DNA from: Candidatus Bathyarchaeota archaeon
Lineage (GTDB): Archaea > Thermoproteota > CALKCG01 > B24 > DRYS01
Assembly (NCBI GenBank): GCA_018396535.1
Contig: JAGTQC010000003.1
Span: forward strand, 64,988 to 128,987
DNA: 64,000 nucleotides
Reading direction: 5' to 3'
The notes beneath the pieces were generated by a model. The model saw nothing but the letters and a program-made list of their open reading frames with translations. It searched no databases and was not told the DNA's origin. Shown here piece after piece: positions 29,470 through 38,834 of this stretch. How positions within the stretch are numbered: position 1 is the first letter of the stretch; every line of letters starts with the position of its first letter. The position numbers and the translations under genes were made by a program.

Positions 29470-30810
29470 GTGATAGGTATGGTTAGTAAGATAGATCTAA
29501 GGAAGAGGGTAAGGATAGCAGATGCACAGTATGGTGAGGTTGTACTAGCAGGGTTTGTACAGGATGTTAGAGTTTTAAAGAATGTAGTCTTCATGATCTT
29601 AAGGGATGTATCTGGTATAACCCAGATAGTATTCAAGAAGGGTTCTGTACCAGATGATGTATTCGAAGAAGTTTGCTCTATACCTAGGGAGAGTATCGTA
29701 GCAGTAAGGGGTATTATGATCGAGAGCTCTATAGCTAAACTAGGTAGAGAGGTTATTCCTATAGAGTTTGAAGTTTTAAGTGAAGCCTCACAGCCTCTTC
29801 CGATAGAATTCCTCAACCCATCGGTTGAAACAGGGCTTAGCAGGAGGCTAGATTATAGGTTTATCGATCTAAGGAATCCTAGGGTTTTAGCTATATTCAA
29901 GATTCAGAGTGCTATCACAGGTCTACTACACGAATTCTTCAGGAGTAGAGGTTTCATAGAGGTTCATACACCTAAGATAGTAGCTGAGGCTACCGAATCT
30001 GGTGCATCAGTTTTTCCAGTAGACTACTTCGGTAGGAAGGTCTTCCTAGCTCAAAGCCCACAGTTCTATAAGCAGATGCTTATGGCTTCAGGCTTCGAGA
30101 AGGTTTATGAGATAGGTCCTGTATTTAGAGCTGAACCACATCATACACCAAGACATTTATGCGAATATACGAGTATAGATTTCGAAGTTAGCTACATAGA
30201 GAGCTACCATGACGTTATGGATATAGTAGAGGATATGGTGGTGTACATAGTGAATCGTATAGGAGACATATGTAGTAGAGAATTCGAGATACTCAATGTT
30301 AAACCACCTAGGATGGATAAAGGATTACCGAGGATAACGGTTAGAGAAGCGTATAGACTCGTAGAATCTAGAGGCTATAAGCCGACATATATGGAGGATC
30401 TAGATACTCGTGGAGAGAGGGTATTCTCTAAAGCTGTAGAAGAGGAGTATGGGTATAAAGCTGCTTTCCTCATAGAGTTTCCGTGGAGATCTGGGTCTAG
30501 GCCCTTCTACGTTATGCGTAAGCTTGATGAGCCTGACTGGGCTTATAGTTTCGATCTAATATGGGATGGTTTAGAAATAACAACTGGAGGTCAGAGGGAG
30601 CATAGGTATGATATACTTAGAAATCAATGTATCGAGAAAGGGTATAACCCAGATAACTTTGGTTTCTATCTAGAATTCTTTAAGTATGGTGTACCTCCGC
30701 ATGGGGGTTCGGGTACGGGTTTAGAACGTCTAACTATGAAGATAGTGGATCTAGAGAATATAAGGGAGGCTGTATTACTCCCTAGGGATCCTGAGAGAGT
30801 TAAACCTTAA
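29470..30810 (+). CDS. aspS: Aspartyl-tRNA synthetase (archaeal type)
   Basis: GFVQDVRVLKNVVFMILRDVSGI anticodon-binding domain; FRAEPHHTPRHLCEYTSIDFE; GGSGTGLERLTM class II motif 3. Confidence 0.95.
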   Translation: MIGMVSKIDLRKRVRIADAQYGEVVLAGFVQDVRVLKNVVFMILRDVSGITQIVFKKGSVPDDVFEEVCSIPRESIVAVRGIMIESSIAKLGREVIPIEFEVLSEASQPLPIEFLNPSVETGLSRRLDYRFIDLRNPRVLAIFKIQSAITGLLHEFFRSRGFIEVHTPKIVAEATESGASVFPVDYFGRKVFLAQSPQFYKQMLMASGFEKVYEIGPVFRAEPHHTPRHLCEYTSIDFEVSYIESYHDVMDIVEDMVVYIVNRIGDICSREFEILNVKPPRMDKGLPRITVREAYRLVESRGYKPTYMEDLDTRGERVFSKAVEEEYGYKAAFLIEFPWRSGSRPFYVMRKLDEPDWAYSFDLIWDGLEITTGGQREHRYDILRNQCIEKGYNPDNFGFYLEFFKYGVPPHGGSGTGLERLTMKIVDLENIREAVLLPRDPERVKP

Positions 30811-30855
30811 GCTTTTTAAAGAATTAATAAATCATTTTGATGCGAGGAGATAGAT

Positions 30856-31083
30856 ATGAGTCGATGCCGTATATCTAAGAGATATATCGATGAAGCTTTA
30901 TCAATAGTACTTCAAGGTAAGGGTGCAGGTAAGGTTCCGCCAGATAAAGCTTTAGCCATGTTGAGATATGCATCTGAAGGTAAATTATCCTCCTCATCTG
31001 GGTTTCAATCTCTCCTAGAAGTACTGGAGTATATGGATCCAGAGAAGGCTAAGGATATAAGATCTAAGTGTGGTCTCCAATAG
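30856..31083 (+). CDS. Small hypothetical protein
   Basis: 75-aa ORF preceded by GAGGAGATAG purine-rich leader; no family recognised. Confidence 0.55.
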   Translation: MSRCRISKRYIDEALSIVLQGKGAGKVPPDKALAMLRYASEGKLSSSSGFQSLLEVLEYMDPEKAKDIRSKCGLQ

Positions 31084-31096
31084 GGGGTTATCCTAT

Positions 31097-32092
31097 ATGA
31101 AGTTTGGTGTAGAGTTTGTTCCTAGAGAACCCTTCTGGAGGACGACTCTATATACTATAGAAGCTGAGAGGCTTGGATTCGATTACGTATGGATTACAGA
31201 TCATTATAATAATAGGAACGTCTTCACTACGCTCACTACCGCAGCGATATATACTAGAAGTATAAAGCTAGGTGTAGGTGTAACGAACCCGTATATAAGG
31301 CATCCGGCTGCTACGGCATCAGCTGTAGCATCCCTAGCTGAGATGGCTCCTGATAGGGTGGTCTTAGGTATTGGAGCAGGGGATAGAGCTACACTTGAAG
31401 GTATCGGTATCGAGATAATTAAGCCTTTATCAGCTGTAAAGGAGTCTGTACATATAATTAAGGAATTACTAGCTGGAAACCAGGTCTCCATCGATGGGAG
31501 TGTATTCAAAGTTAAATCTGCTTCGTTAAACTTCAAATGTAGATCTCATGTACCCATCTATATAGGTGCTCAAGGCCCGCTGATGCTATCCCTAGCCGGT
31601 GAGATCGGTGATGGTGTGCTCATAAATGCAAGTCATCCCAAGGATTTCAGGTATGCTATAGAATATGTTAAGAAGGGGGTTGAGAAAGCTTCGAGAGATG
31701 TTAAGAGCGTGGATATAGTAGCTTATACATCCTTCTCGGTAGCGGATGATGAAGCTAAAGCTGTGGAAGCATCTAAACAGGTGGTAGCTTTCATAGTAGC
31801 TGGAAGTCCTGAAGCTGTACTAGAGAGGCATGGTATAAATCTCGAGACTGCTTCTCGTATAAGAGAGCTTATAGTATCTGGGCGTTTCGGTGAAGCATTT
31901 AAATCCGTAACTACCGATATGATCGATGCATTCAGTGTTTCAGGTAGCCCATCATCTGTAGCTAAGCGTATAGATGAATGCTTAAAGGTGGGTGTGACGC
32001 AATTCGTAGTAGGTTCACCTATAGGTCCACAGCCTTATGAAGCTATGAGGATTATCAGCTCTAAGATAATACCTATGTTTAAAGCTGAATAG
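31097..32092 (+). CDS. LLM-class F420-dependent oxidoreductase (Mer-like)
   Basis: RLGFDYVWITDHYNNRNVFTTLT, VVLGIGAGDRATLE, YIGAQGPLMLSLAGEIGDGVLIN; likely ATG at 31097. Confidence 0.85.
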   Translation: MKFGVEFVPREPFWRTTLYTIEAERLGFDYVWITDHYNNRNVFTTLTTAAIYTRSIKLGVGVTNPYIRHPAATASAVASLAEMAPDRVVLGIGAGDRATLEGIGIEIIKPLSAVKESVHIIKELLAGNQVSIDGSVFKVKSASLNFKCRSHVPIYIGAQGPLMLSLAGEIGDGVLINASHPKDFRYAIEYVKKGVEKASRDVKSVDIVAYTSFSVADDEAKAVEASKQVVAFIVAGSPEAVLERHGINLETASRIRELIVSGRFGEAFKSVTTDMIDAFSVSGSPSSVAKRIDECLKVGVTQFVVGSPIGPQPYEAMRIISSKIIPMFKAE

Positions 32093-32171
32093 CACTTCTA
32101 ACACATTATTTTAGTCTCTATAAATAATTCTTAAGCCACGTATCTATACCGACATCCTATCGGTGTAGTCT

Positions 32172-33179
32172 TTGAAGAGTGTAAGATACGCTGTTATCGG
32201 TCTAGGTAGGATAGGTAGATTGCATTGTGAAACGCTTAGATCGAGAGTCGATAAAGCCGAGCTTGTAGCTGTATGCGATCTATCAGAGGATCTAGCTAGA
32301 TCTATAGGTGAAAAGCTTGGTGTAGAATGGTGTTCAGATTATTCGAAGATTCTTGTAAACCAGTATATAGATGCTGTAGTCGTAGCTACACCTACCTTTA
32401 CCCATAAATCTATAGTCTTAGAAGCTTTAGAGGAGGGGAAGCATGTATTCGTAGAGAAGCCTCTAGCTCCATCATCAAGCGAAGCTAAGGAGATAGTTTC
32501 TATAGCTAATAGGAAACGTCTTAAGGTTATGGTAGGTTATCAACGTAGATTCGATTACGCGTATAGGGAGGCTAAGCTTAGGATAGAGGAGGAGGGTATA
32601 GGTAGGCCTATATGCTTCATCGATATAGCTAGGGATCCGCAACCCCCTTCAGGCTGGGCTGCTGATCCGAAGCTGAGTGGAGGTATATTCGCAGATATGC
32701 TTACACACGACTTTGATATAGCGAGATGGCTCCTAGGCTTGGAAGTATTGAAGGTATACGTATTAGGTGGAAACTTCTTCTATAACGATTTGAAGATGCT
32801 TGGAGACTTAGACTTCGCTAATATTATGCTTGAATTTGAAAACGGTGTTCAAGGTTTAATACAGGGTTGTAGGAGATCTGTATACGGTTATGATTTGAGG
32901 ACAGAGATTCTAGGGACAGATGGCACGATCTCTATCGGTTGCAGCTTCGATTACTCATTCTATCATGGTACTCCTGAAGGTGTAAGGTTTCGCGGGGCTC
33001 CGTGGTTTGAGAGAAGGTTTTATGAAGCTTACGTCGATGAGTTGAGGAGCTTCACAGAAGCTATACTAAACGACTCACCTCCTCAGGTTACCGTGGAGGA
33101 TGGGTATAAAGCTCTATGTATAGCGGATGCATGTTGGAAGTCCTTTAGAGAGGGGCGAGTTGTATCTGTAGTCTATTAG
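32172..33179 (+). CDS. iolG: Inositol 2-dehydrogenase-like Gfo/Idh/MocA oxidoreductase
   Basis: GLGRIGRLHCE, HVFVEKPLAPS, GYQRRFDYAY, RDPQPP, SGGIFADMLTHDFDIARWLLG, RRSVYGYDLRTEILG; followed by iolM- and iolN-like genes. Confidence 0.75.
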   Translation: MKSVRYAVIGLGRIGRLHCETLRSRVDKAELVAVCDLSEDLARSIGEKLGVEWCSDYSKILVNQYIDAVVVATPTFTHKSIVLEALEEGKHVFVEKPLAPSSSEAKEIVSIANRKRLKVMVGYQRRFDYAYREAKLRIEEEGIGRPICFIDIARDPQPPSGWAADPKLSGGIFADMLTHDFDIARWLLGLEVLKVYVLGGNFFYNDLKMLGDLDFANIMLEFENGVQGLIQGCRRSVYGYDLRTEILGTDGTISIGCSFDYSFYHGTPEGVRFRGAPWFERRFYEAYVDELRSFTEAILNDSPPQVTVEDGYKALCIADACWKSFREGRVVSVVY

Positions 33180-33239
33180 AGTATTTGAGCTTTAAATCCC
33201 TAATACTCATTAGTCTACTCGTAGTGGGGGATAGGTGGG

Positions 33240-34430
33240 ATGCTAGCTGCAGTTCTCTATGCAGATTTCGATCCACGTAGAGGTTATGCTATATCTAGGG
33301 ATGAAGTTGCTTCTCGTAAAGTTCGTGAAGGTAGTAGTGTATGGAGGAATCCTAGGCTTAGGCTAGAGGAGAGAGATATTCCAAAACCTAGGGGTAGGGA
33401 GGTGTTGATTAGGGTTAAAGCTGTAGGGATATGCGGTAGCGATATCCATATGGTGGAATCCGATAGCGAGGGCTATATGCTATACCCGGGTTTAACCAGG
33501 CTACCTGTAGTATTAGGGCATGAATTTAGTGGTATCGTAGAGGAGGTTGGTGGAGGGGTTAGAAGCGTTAAACCTGGCGATATGGTTACTAGTGAGGAGA
33601 TGCTTTGGTGTGGTGAGTGTTTGATATGTAGATCGATAGATGTGAATCATTGTACTAGGCTTAACGATCCCGGAGACCTTGAGTTTGGGGAGTTAGGTTT
33701 CACACATGATGGCGCTATGGCTGAATACGTCGTAGTTCATGAAAAGTATCTATGGAGTATAAACTCGCTTCTAGATAGGTATAGAAGTGAGGATAGGGTT
33801 TTCGAAGCAGGTAGCCTAGTGGAGCCTGCATCTGTAGCGTATAGAGCGATATTCAATAGAGCTGGAGGATTCGATCCAGGTAGTTATGTAGCTGTATGGG
33901 GTGCAGGACCTATAGGCTTATCGGCTATAGCTTTAGCTAAAACTGCAGGTGCTAGTAGAGTTATAGCTTTCGAAGTAAGTTCTATCAGGATTGAGCTAGC
34001 TAGATCTATGGGTGCGGACTACGTATTCAATCCTATAGAGCTTGAGAGGATGGGTGTACAGCCTTGGGAGAAGATAATCGAGGTTACAGATGGATGGGGT
34101 GTAGATCTACACGTAGAAGCTTCGGGTGTACCTGAGCTACTTACTCAGATGGAGCGAAGTCTAGCTATAGGAGGTAAGATTGCATGGATAGGTAGAGCTC
34201 CTAGATCTGTATCGATGTATCCTGAGATATTCCAGGTTAGAAGGGGGCAGATATATGGTAGCCAAGGCCATTCTGGATGGGGTATATTCAGAAATGTTAT
34301 AAGGTTAATGTCCTCTGGATCTATAGATACTACGAAGATGATAACTAGCAGGTTTAGGTTGAGTGAGATATTCAAAGCATTCGAGAGAGCTAGGCAGAGG
34401 GTGGATGGTAAGATAACGTTGAAGCCTTAG
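33240..34430 (+). CDS. iolM: Zn-dependent MDR dehydrogenase resembling scyllo-inosose 3-dehydrogenase
   Basis: GICGSDIHM, YMLYPGLTRLPVVLGHEFSGIVEEV, EEMLWCGEC, FQVRRGQIYGSQGHSGWGIFRNVIRLMSSG. Confidence 0.75.
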   Translation: MLAAVLYADFDPRRGYAISRDEVASRKVREGSSVWRNPRLRLEERDIPKPRGREVLIRVKAVGICGSDIHMVESDSEGYMLYPGLTRLPVVLGHEFSGIVEEVGGGVRSVKPGDMVTSEEMLWCGECLICRSIDVNHCTRLNDPGDLEFGELGFTHDGAMAEYVVVHEKYLWSINSLLDRYRSEDRVFEAGSLVEPASVAYRAIFNRAGGFDPGSYVAVWGAGPIGLSAIALAKTAGASRVIAFEVSSIRIELARSMGADYVFNPIELERMGVQPWEKIIEVTDGWGVDLHVEASGVPELLTQMERSLAIGGKIAWIGRAPRSVSMYPEIFQVRRGQIYGSQGHSGWGIFRNVIRLMSSGSIDTTKMITSRFRLSEIFKAFERARQRVDGKITLKP

Positions 34431-34488
34431 GATATAAGGATAGAGTTATTTCCTCAGATTATACCTGCATATATTCTGGTGTCTAGGC

Positions 34489-35448
34489 ATGACCTGTATA
34501 GTTAGTAGCCGTTGGTCTCAGCCAGTACTAGATCGCTTTAATCGTAAGATATACCTAGATCAGATGAGTACTAGTGAACTTGAAGGGAAGGTGAAGGAGA
34601 ATGATATAGTCTTCCTTCCAGTCGGATCCTTAGAGGCTCACGGTCCTTTTGCACCGTTAGGTGAGGATACTATAATAGGCGTCTCCATAGCTGAGAGGGT
34701 AGCCTACGAGACAGGTGTTACGGTAGCACCACCTATACCTTACGGTAGTCATCCTAGTCATCACTACGGTATACCCGGTACTATCCCTGTTAAAGCTACG
34801 CTGCTAGCTGAGTATGTAGCAGAGGTTATTAGATGGCTTTCTAACGCTGGGTTTAAGAAAATATTCATATGGAATAGTCATGGGCAGGAGTATGTTCTTC
34901 CGATAGCTAAGGATTTAGCTATAGTAGAGAAGAGGGTACATGCGCTTATACTCGTTACTAGCTGGTGGGCTTGGGTTCAAGATATATTGAGGAAAGCTGG
35001 TAGTGGTGAAGAAGTAGCTCCGGGTGTAAGGATAGAAACACCGTTTATACATGCAGATGAGGTCGAGACAAGCATCATATGGTATCTAGCTCCGGATCTA
35101 ATCGATGAAGAAAAGTTGAGGAAGGAGGGTGAATGGGGTGTATATAGGCCGCTACCACCTAGGTGGGTTAATACAGCTGGTAACGTGTTTACGGATAGAC
35201 CGTTTAACTGGTATGATGTAAGCGCTCTACCCGAGTTCTACTATTATCGTAAGGGTTTCGTAGGCTACGCTAATCTCGCAGATCCGGCTAAGGGTAGGAT
35301 TATAGTCGAGAAGGTTATCGAGAGGGTTGTAGAATTTGTCGAATGGCTTAAGAGGAGTTATCCAGCTGGTAGGATACCTAGGACTTGGATAGAGTTTGAG
35401 GAGCTGTATTTCGATAAGCCTAGATCGTGGTGTGAACCTAAAGGTTAG
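34489..35448 (+). CDS. iolN: Creatininase-family hydrolase resembling 3-dehydro-scyllo-inosose hydrolase
   Basis: LPVGSLEAHGPFAPLGEDT, HHYGIPGTIPVKATL, WNSHGQEYVLPIAK, ETPFIHADEVETS. Confidence 0.75.
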   Translation: MTCIVSSRWSQPVLDRFNRKIYLDQMSTSELEGKVKENDIVFLPVGSLEAHGPFAPLGEDTIIGVSIAERVAYETGVTVAPPIPYGSHPSHHYGIPGTIPVKATLLAEYVAEVIRWLSNAGFKKIFIWNSHGQEYVLPIAKDLAIVEKRVHALILVTSWWAWVQDILRKAGSGEEVAPGVRIETPFIHADEVETSIIWYLAPDLIDEEKLRKEGEWGVYRPLPPRWVNTAGNVFTDRPFNWYDVSALPEFYYYRKGFVGYANLADPAKGRIIVEKVIERVVEFVEWLKRSYPAGRIPRTWIEFEELYFDKPRSWCEPKG

Positions 35449-35466
35449 AAGTTTACGGTTGATGAT

Positions 35467-36276
35467 TTGTTGAAGCTATCCGTAGTATATCTATTAACAT
35501 CGGATCCCAGGTTTAGTCTAGGTGTAAGAGGCCCCCTAGATAGTCTACTACCGAAGATTAGATCTTTGGGTATAGATGGCGTAGAGTATAATATACCTAA
35601 TCCTTTCGATATCGACGGCGTTAGGTTACGTAGGATTACCCACGATTACGGGTTAGATATACCTGTGCTATCGACAGGCTTATCGCATATCCTATATGGG
35701 ATTAGTCTATCTAGTATAGATGAATATTCTAGATTGAAAGCTGTGGGGTGGATACGTCGATATATAGACTTGTCTTGCGTACTTGAATCGTATAGAATCG
35801 TCCTAGGATTGGTTAGGGGTAGGTGTGACGATCGTGATCTAGGTATGCGGTTTCTGATATCCTCCTTAATAGAGCTTGATCGTTATGCACATGATAGGGG
35901 TGTGGATATATTGTTAGAACCGTTAAGTAGTAGTGAAACAAATCTTGTGAATAATGTGGGGGAAGCTTTAAGACTTGTAGATATGTTTAGATCTGTACGT
36001 ATCCTATTCGATGTTTATCATGTGTTAAACGAAGAGGGTGATATAGCTAGATCTCTAGAGTATGCTGGAAGATATATAAGGCATGTACATATAGCTGATA
36101 GGTGTAGAGGGGTATCTGAGTTAGGGAAGCTTCCTGTAGATCAGCTTCTAAAGACTTTAAGTTTGATAGGGTATAGAGGATATATAAGCTTGGAAGCTAG
36201 GATCGAGTATAGTATCGAAGAATCTATCAAGAAATTTGTAGATATTGTTAAAGGCTTCTCTCAGATTATAGGTTAG
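35467..36276 (+). CDS. iolO: TIM-barrel epimerase resembling 5-keto-L-gluconate epimerase
   Basis: LGLVRGR, ILLEPLSSSETNLVNNVGEALRLVD, ILFDVYHVLNEEGDI, HVHIAD; follows iolN-like gene. Confidence 0.65.
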   Translation: MLKLSVVYLLTSDPRFSLGVRGPLDSLLPKIRSLGIDGVEYNIPNPFDIDGVRLRRITHDYGLDIPVLSTGLSHILYGISLSSIDEYSRLKAVGWIRRYIDLSCVLESYRIVLGLVRGRCDDRDLGMRFLISSLIELDRYAHDRGVDILLEPLSSSETNLVNNVGEALRLVDMFRSVRILFDVYHVLNEEGDIARSLEYAGRYIRHVHIADRCRGVSELGKLPVDQLLKTLSLIGYRGYISLEARIEYSIEESIKKFVDIVKGFSQIIG

Positions 36277-36363
36277 CTCTAGGATTACTCTAAGGTTATT
36301 ATTATGGATAGGTAAGGGTAGAGGTAAAGTTATTAGTATAGATTAAACTCGTATAGATATAGC

Positions 36364-37425
36364 TTGTGGAGCTTTACTAGATCAGCATACCTAATCCATA
36401 TACTACTCATCTACACAGTTATAGGATCGTCTACGTATCTTAACCCTGGGTTAAGATACGTTGAGTATAGAGTTTACGATGTTAAGGATATAGCTGTCCT
36501 AACCTATCTAGGTTCTAACAAGACTGTTTATGTAGATTGGCTTGTACCTATGAATAATAGCCATCAAGTATCCTATATACTAGATTTGAATCCTAGCGTG
36601 TACGAAAGGTTTACCGATAGATGGGGTAATACTATTTATAGGTTTAGGATCGATATAGATTTATATGGATCAACCTTCAGGATGGAGGGAAGATATCGCG
36701 TCGTATGCTATACTTCTATACCTGCTATAGCAGCTGGAGGGTATGGTAGGGTTGAGGATATTCGCTTAGATGATCTAGATCCGATATACCTAGCTCCGAG
36801 TTTCTGGTGGAATTTCACAGATCCAATGATATCCAGACTCATCGACAGGGTTAGATCAGCTCTACCAGGAGAATCTCGTATAGATGTATTGATCTTAGAG
36901 GCTAAGAGGATCGTCAATTCTAGACTATCATATAGGAGGGTGGATGAGAGGCTCGGTGCTTCTGAAGCTTTAAGGAAAGGTTATGGGGATTGCTCCGAGT
37001 TTTCAGATCTGCTAATATCTATAGCTAGGGGTTTGGGTATACCTGCTCGAAGGGTTTTAGGCGTGTACGTAGAGGATTCCGAAGTTAAAGGATGGCATGC
37101 ATGGGTTGAGGTGTGGAGCCCATACTTAGGATGGATACCTATAGAAGCTACCGAACCCGTATTCCAAGCTAAAACTCTAGGCTATATCACATCGAATTAT
37201 CTAGCTCTATATGTAGAAGGGTATCCTGAAGAGGTATCTAGTGATGATTTCAGGGATGAGGAGATAGTATTCGATGTTAAATTAATCGAGTATAGGAAGC
37301 TTATAGATGATCCTATTCTAGTTATAGCTAGGGATCTCGCTATATCATTATCGATAGCTGTGGTAGCTATAATATCCATCCATACAGTTGTTAAGAGGGT
37401 TTATAGGATTAGAAGACTCTGTTAG
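36364..37425 (+). CDS. Membrane-anchored transglutaminase-like protein
   Basis: ALRKGYGDCSEFSDLLISIARGLGIPARRVLGVY, GWHAWVEVWSPYLGWIPIEAT; C-terminal TM. Confidence 0.85.
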   Translation: MWSFTRSAYLIHILLIYTVIGSSTYLNPGLRYVEYRVYDVKDIAVLTYLGSNKTVYVDWLVPMNNSHQVSYILDLNPSVYERFTDRWGNTIYRFRIDIDLYGSTFRMEGRYRVVCYTSIPAIAAGGYGRVEDIRLDDLDPIYLAPSFWWNFTDPMISRLIDRVRSALPGESRIDVLILEAKRIVNSRLSYRRVDERLGASEALRKGYGDCSEFSDLLISIARGLGIPARRVLGVYVEDSEVKGWHAWVEVWSPYLGWIPIEATEPVFQAKTLGYITSNYLALYVEGYPEEVSSDDFRDEEIVFDVKLIEYRKLIDDPILVIARDLAISLSIAVVAIISIHTVVKRVYRIRRLC

Positions 37426-38834
37426 GCTTCGTAGAGTCTGAATTCATCATGTATCGCTCTCACAGCTTCCTCTCCATCCTCCTCTTTAACTACGAATGAT
37501 ATATTGTATTCTGAGGAACCTTGCGCTATCATACGTACGTTTATCCCTTTCGAAGCTACAGCTTTAAATACCCTAGCTGCTACACCCGGTGTCCCCCTCA
37601 TGCCAGCTCCTATCACGGATACTATGCATACATCCGGCTCATAGTATATACTGCTAACTAGCGAGCCTGTAACAGTCGATTCTAAAGCTGAAACCCCTTT
37701 ATCTAGTGAGCTTCTATCTACGACCATAGTTATATTTGCTTCAGAACTACTTTGTGAAATCATGAGTATATTCACGCCAGCTCTACCTAATGCTTCGAAA
37801 ACCTTAGCAGCTACTCCTGGTAGGCCAACCATACCCGTGCCTTCGACGGCTAGTAAGGCTACATCTCTTATCAATACCACAGTCTTAACTATACGTCTAT
37901 CGATCTCAGGTTTACCAGGTCCTATAAGTGTCCCTTGCCTACTCTTATCGAATAGATTCCTGATTCTAACAGGTATACCTTTAGAGATCACAGGGTCGAA
38001 TACCCTTGGATGTAAGCCTTTAACACTGAATCTAGCTAGTTCTACAGCCTCCTCGTAGCTTAACCTATCTATAGTCCTAGCCTTCCCTTCGATCTTAGGA
38101 TCGGCTGTCATTATACCATCTACATGAGTCCATAGGCAGACTTCATCTGCATCTAAACATGCAGCTAAGATTGTAGCAGTGTAATCAGCTCCCCCACGTC
38201 CAAGGGTTGTTATACTACCATCAACCGTCGCACCGGAGAAGCCTGCTATTACAGGTATCGTACCGCGATCTACTAGAGGCTTTAATCTTCTAGAAACTTC
38301 TACTCTACTATTCTCTATCAGTGGGGTAGCATCTCCGAATCTACTATCTGTAACTATCCCAGACTCCCACCCTGCTAGATCTACAGCTTCGACCCCCTCC
38401 TCCCTTAACCTACTAGCTACTATTATAGATGATAGAACCTCGCCGGTGGAGGCTATGTAATCCCTAGCTCTAGGAGTAACTTCTCTAAGCTTCAGACAGG
38501 TGTATAGAGTCGATTTGATATCCTCTAGGACTTTATCTATCCTCTTAGAGACCGATTCCCTAGACTCGACTCTACGTAGAGCCTTCTCTACTAGACTTGA
38601 ATGGGTTCTCCTAATCAAATCTAAGTATTCTTCGATCTTCCCTTCGATACCTAGTTCGCTATACCTGCAGAGTGTTAAGAGACTATCTGTTACACCTTCG
38701 ATAGCTGCTACGACTACTACAAGCTTCCATCCGCTACCCACAGTGTCTCTTACTACATCGACTATCCTATCTATACCGTCAGCTGTAGCTACACATTTCT
38801 CACCAAACTTATAGACCAATATATCACTACCCAT
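37422..38834 (-). CDS. lysC: Aspartate kinase
   Basis: VYKFGEKCV, GFSGATVDGSITTLGRGGADYTATILAACLDADEVCLWTHVDGIMTADP; two ACT domains; likely ATG start near 38834. Confidence 0.9.
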   Translation of the reverse strand: MGSDILVYKFGEKCVATADGIDRIVDVVRDTVGSGWKLVVVVAAIEGVTDSLLTLCRYSELGIEGKIEEYLDLIRRTHSSLVEKALRRVESRESVSKRIDKVLEDIKSTLYTCLKLREVTPRARDYIASTGEVLSSIIVASRLREEGVEAVDLAGWESGIVTDSRFGDATPLIENSRVEVSRRLKPLVDRGTIPVIAGFSGATVDGSITTLGRGGADYTATILAACLDADEVCLWTHVDGIMTADPKIEGKARTIDRLSYEEAVELARFSVKGLHPRVFDPVISKGIPVRIRNLFDKSRQGTLIGPGKPEIDRRIVKTVVLIRDVALLAVEGTGMVGLPGVAAKVFEALGRAGVNILMISQSSSEANITMVVDRSSLDKGVSALESTVTGSLVSSIYYEPDVCIVSVIGAGMRGTPGVAARVFKAVASKGINVRMIAQGSSEYNISFVVKEEDGEEAVRAIHDEFRLYEA

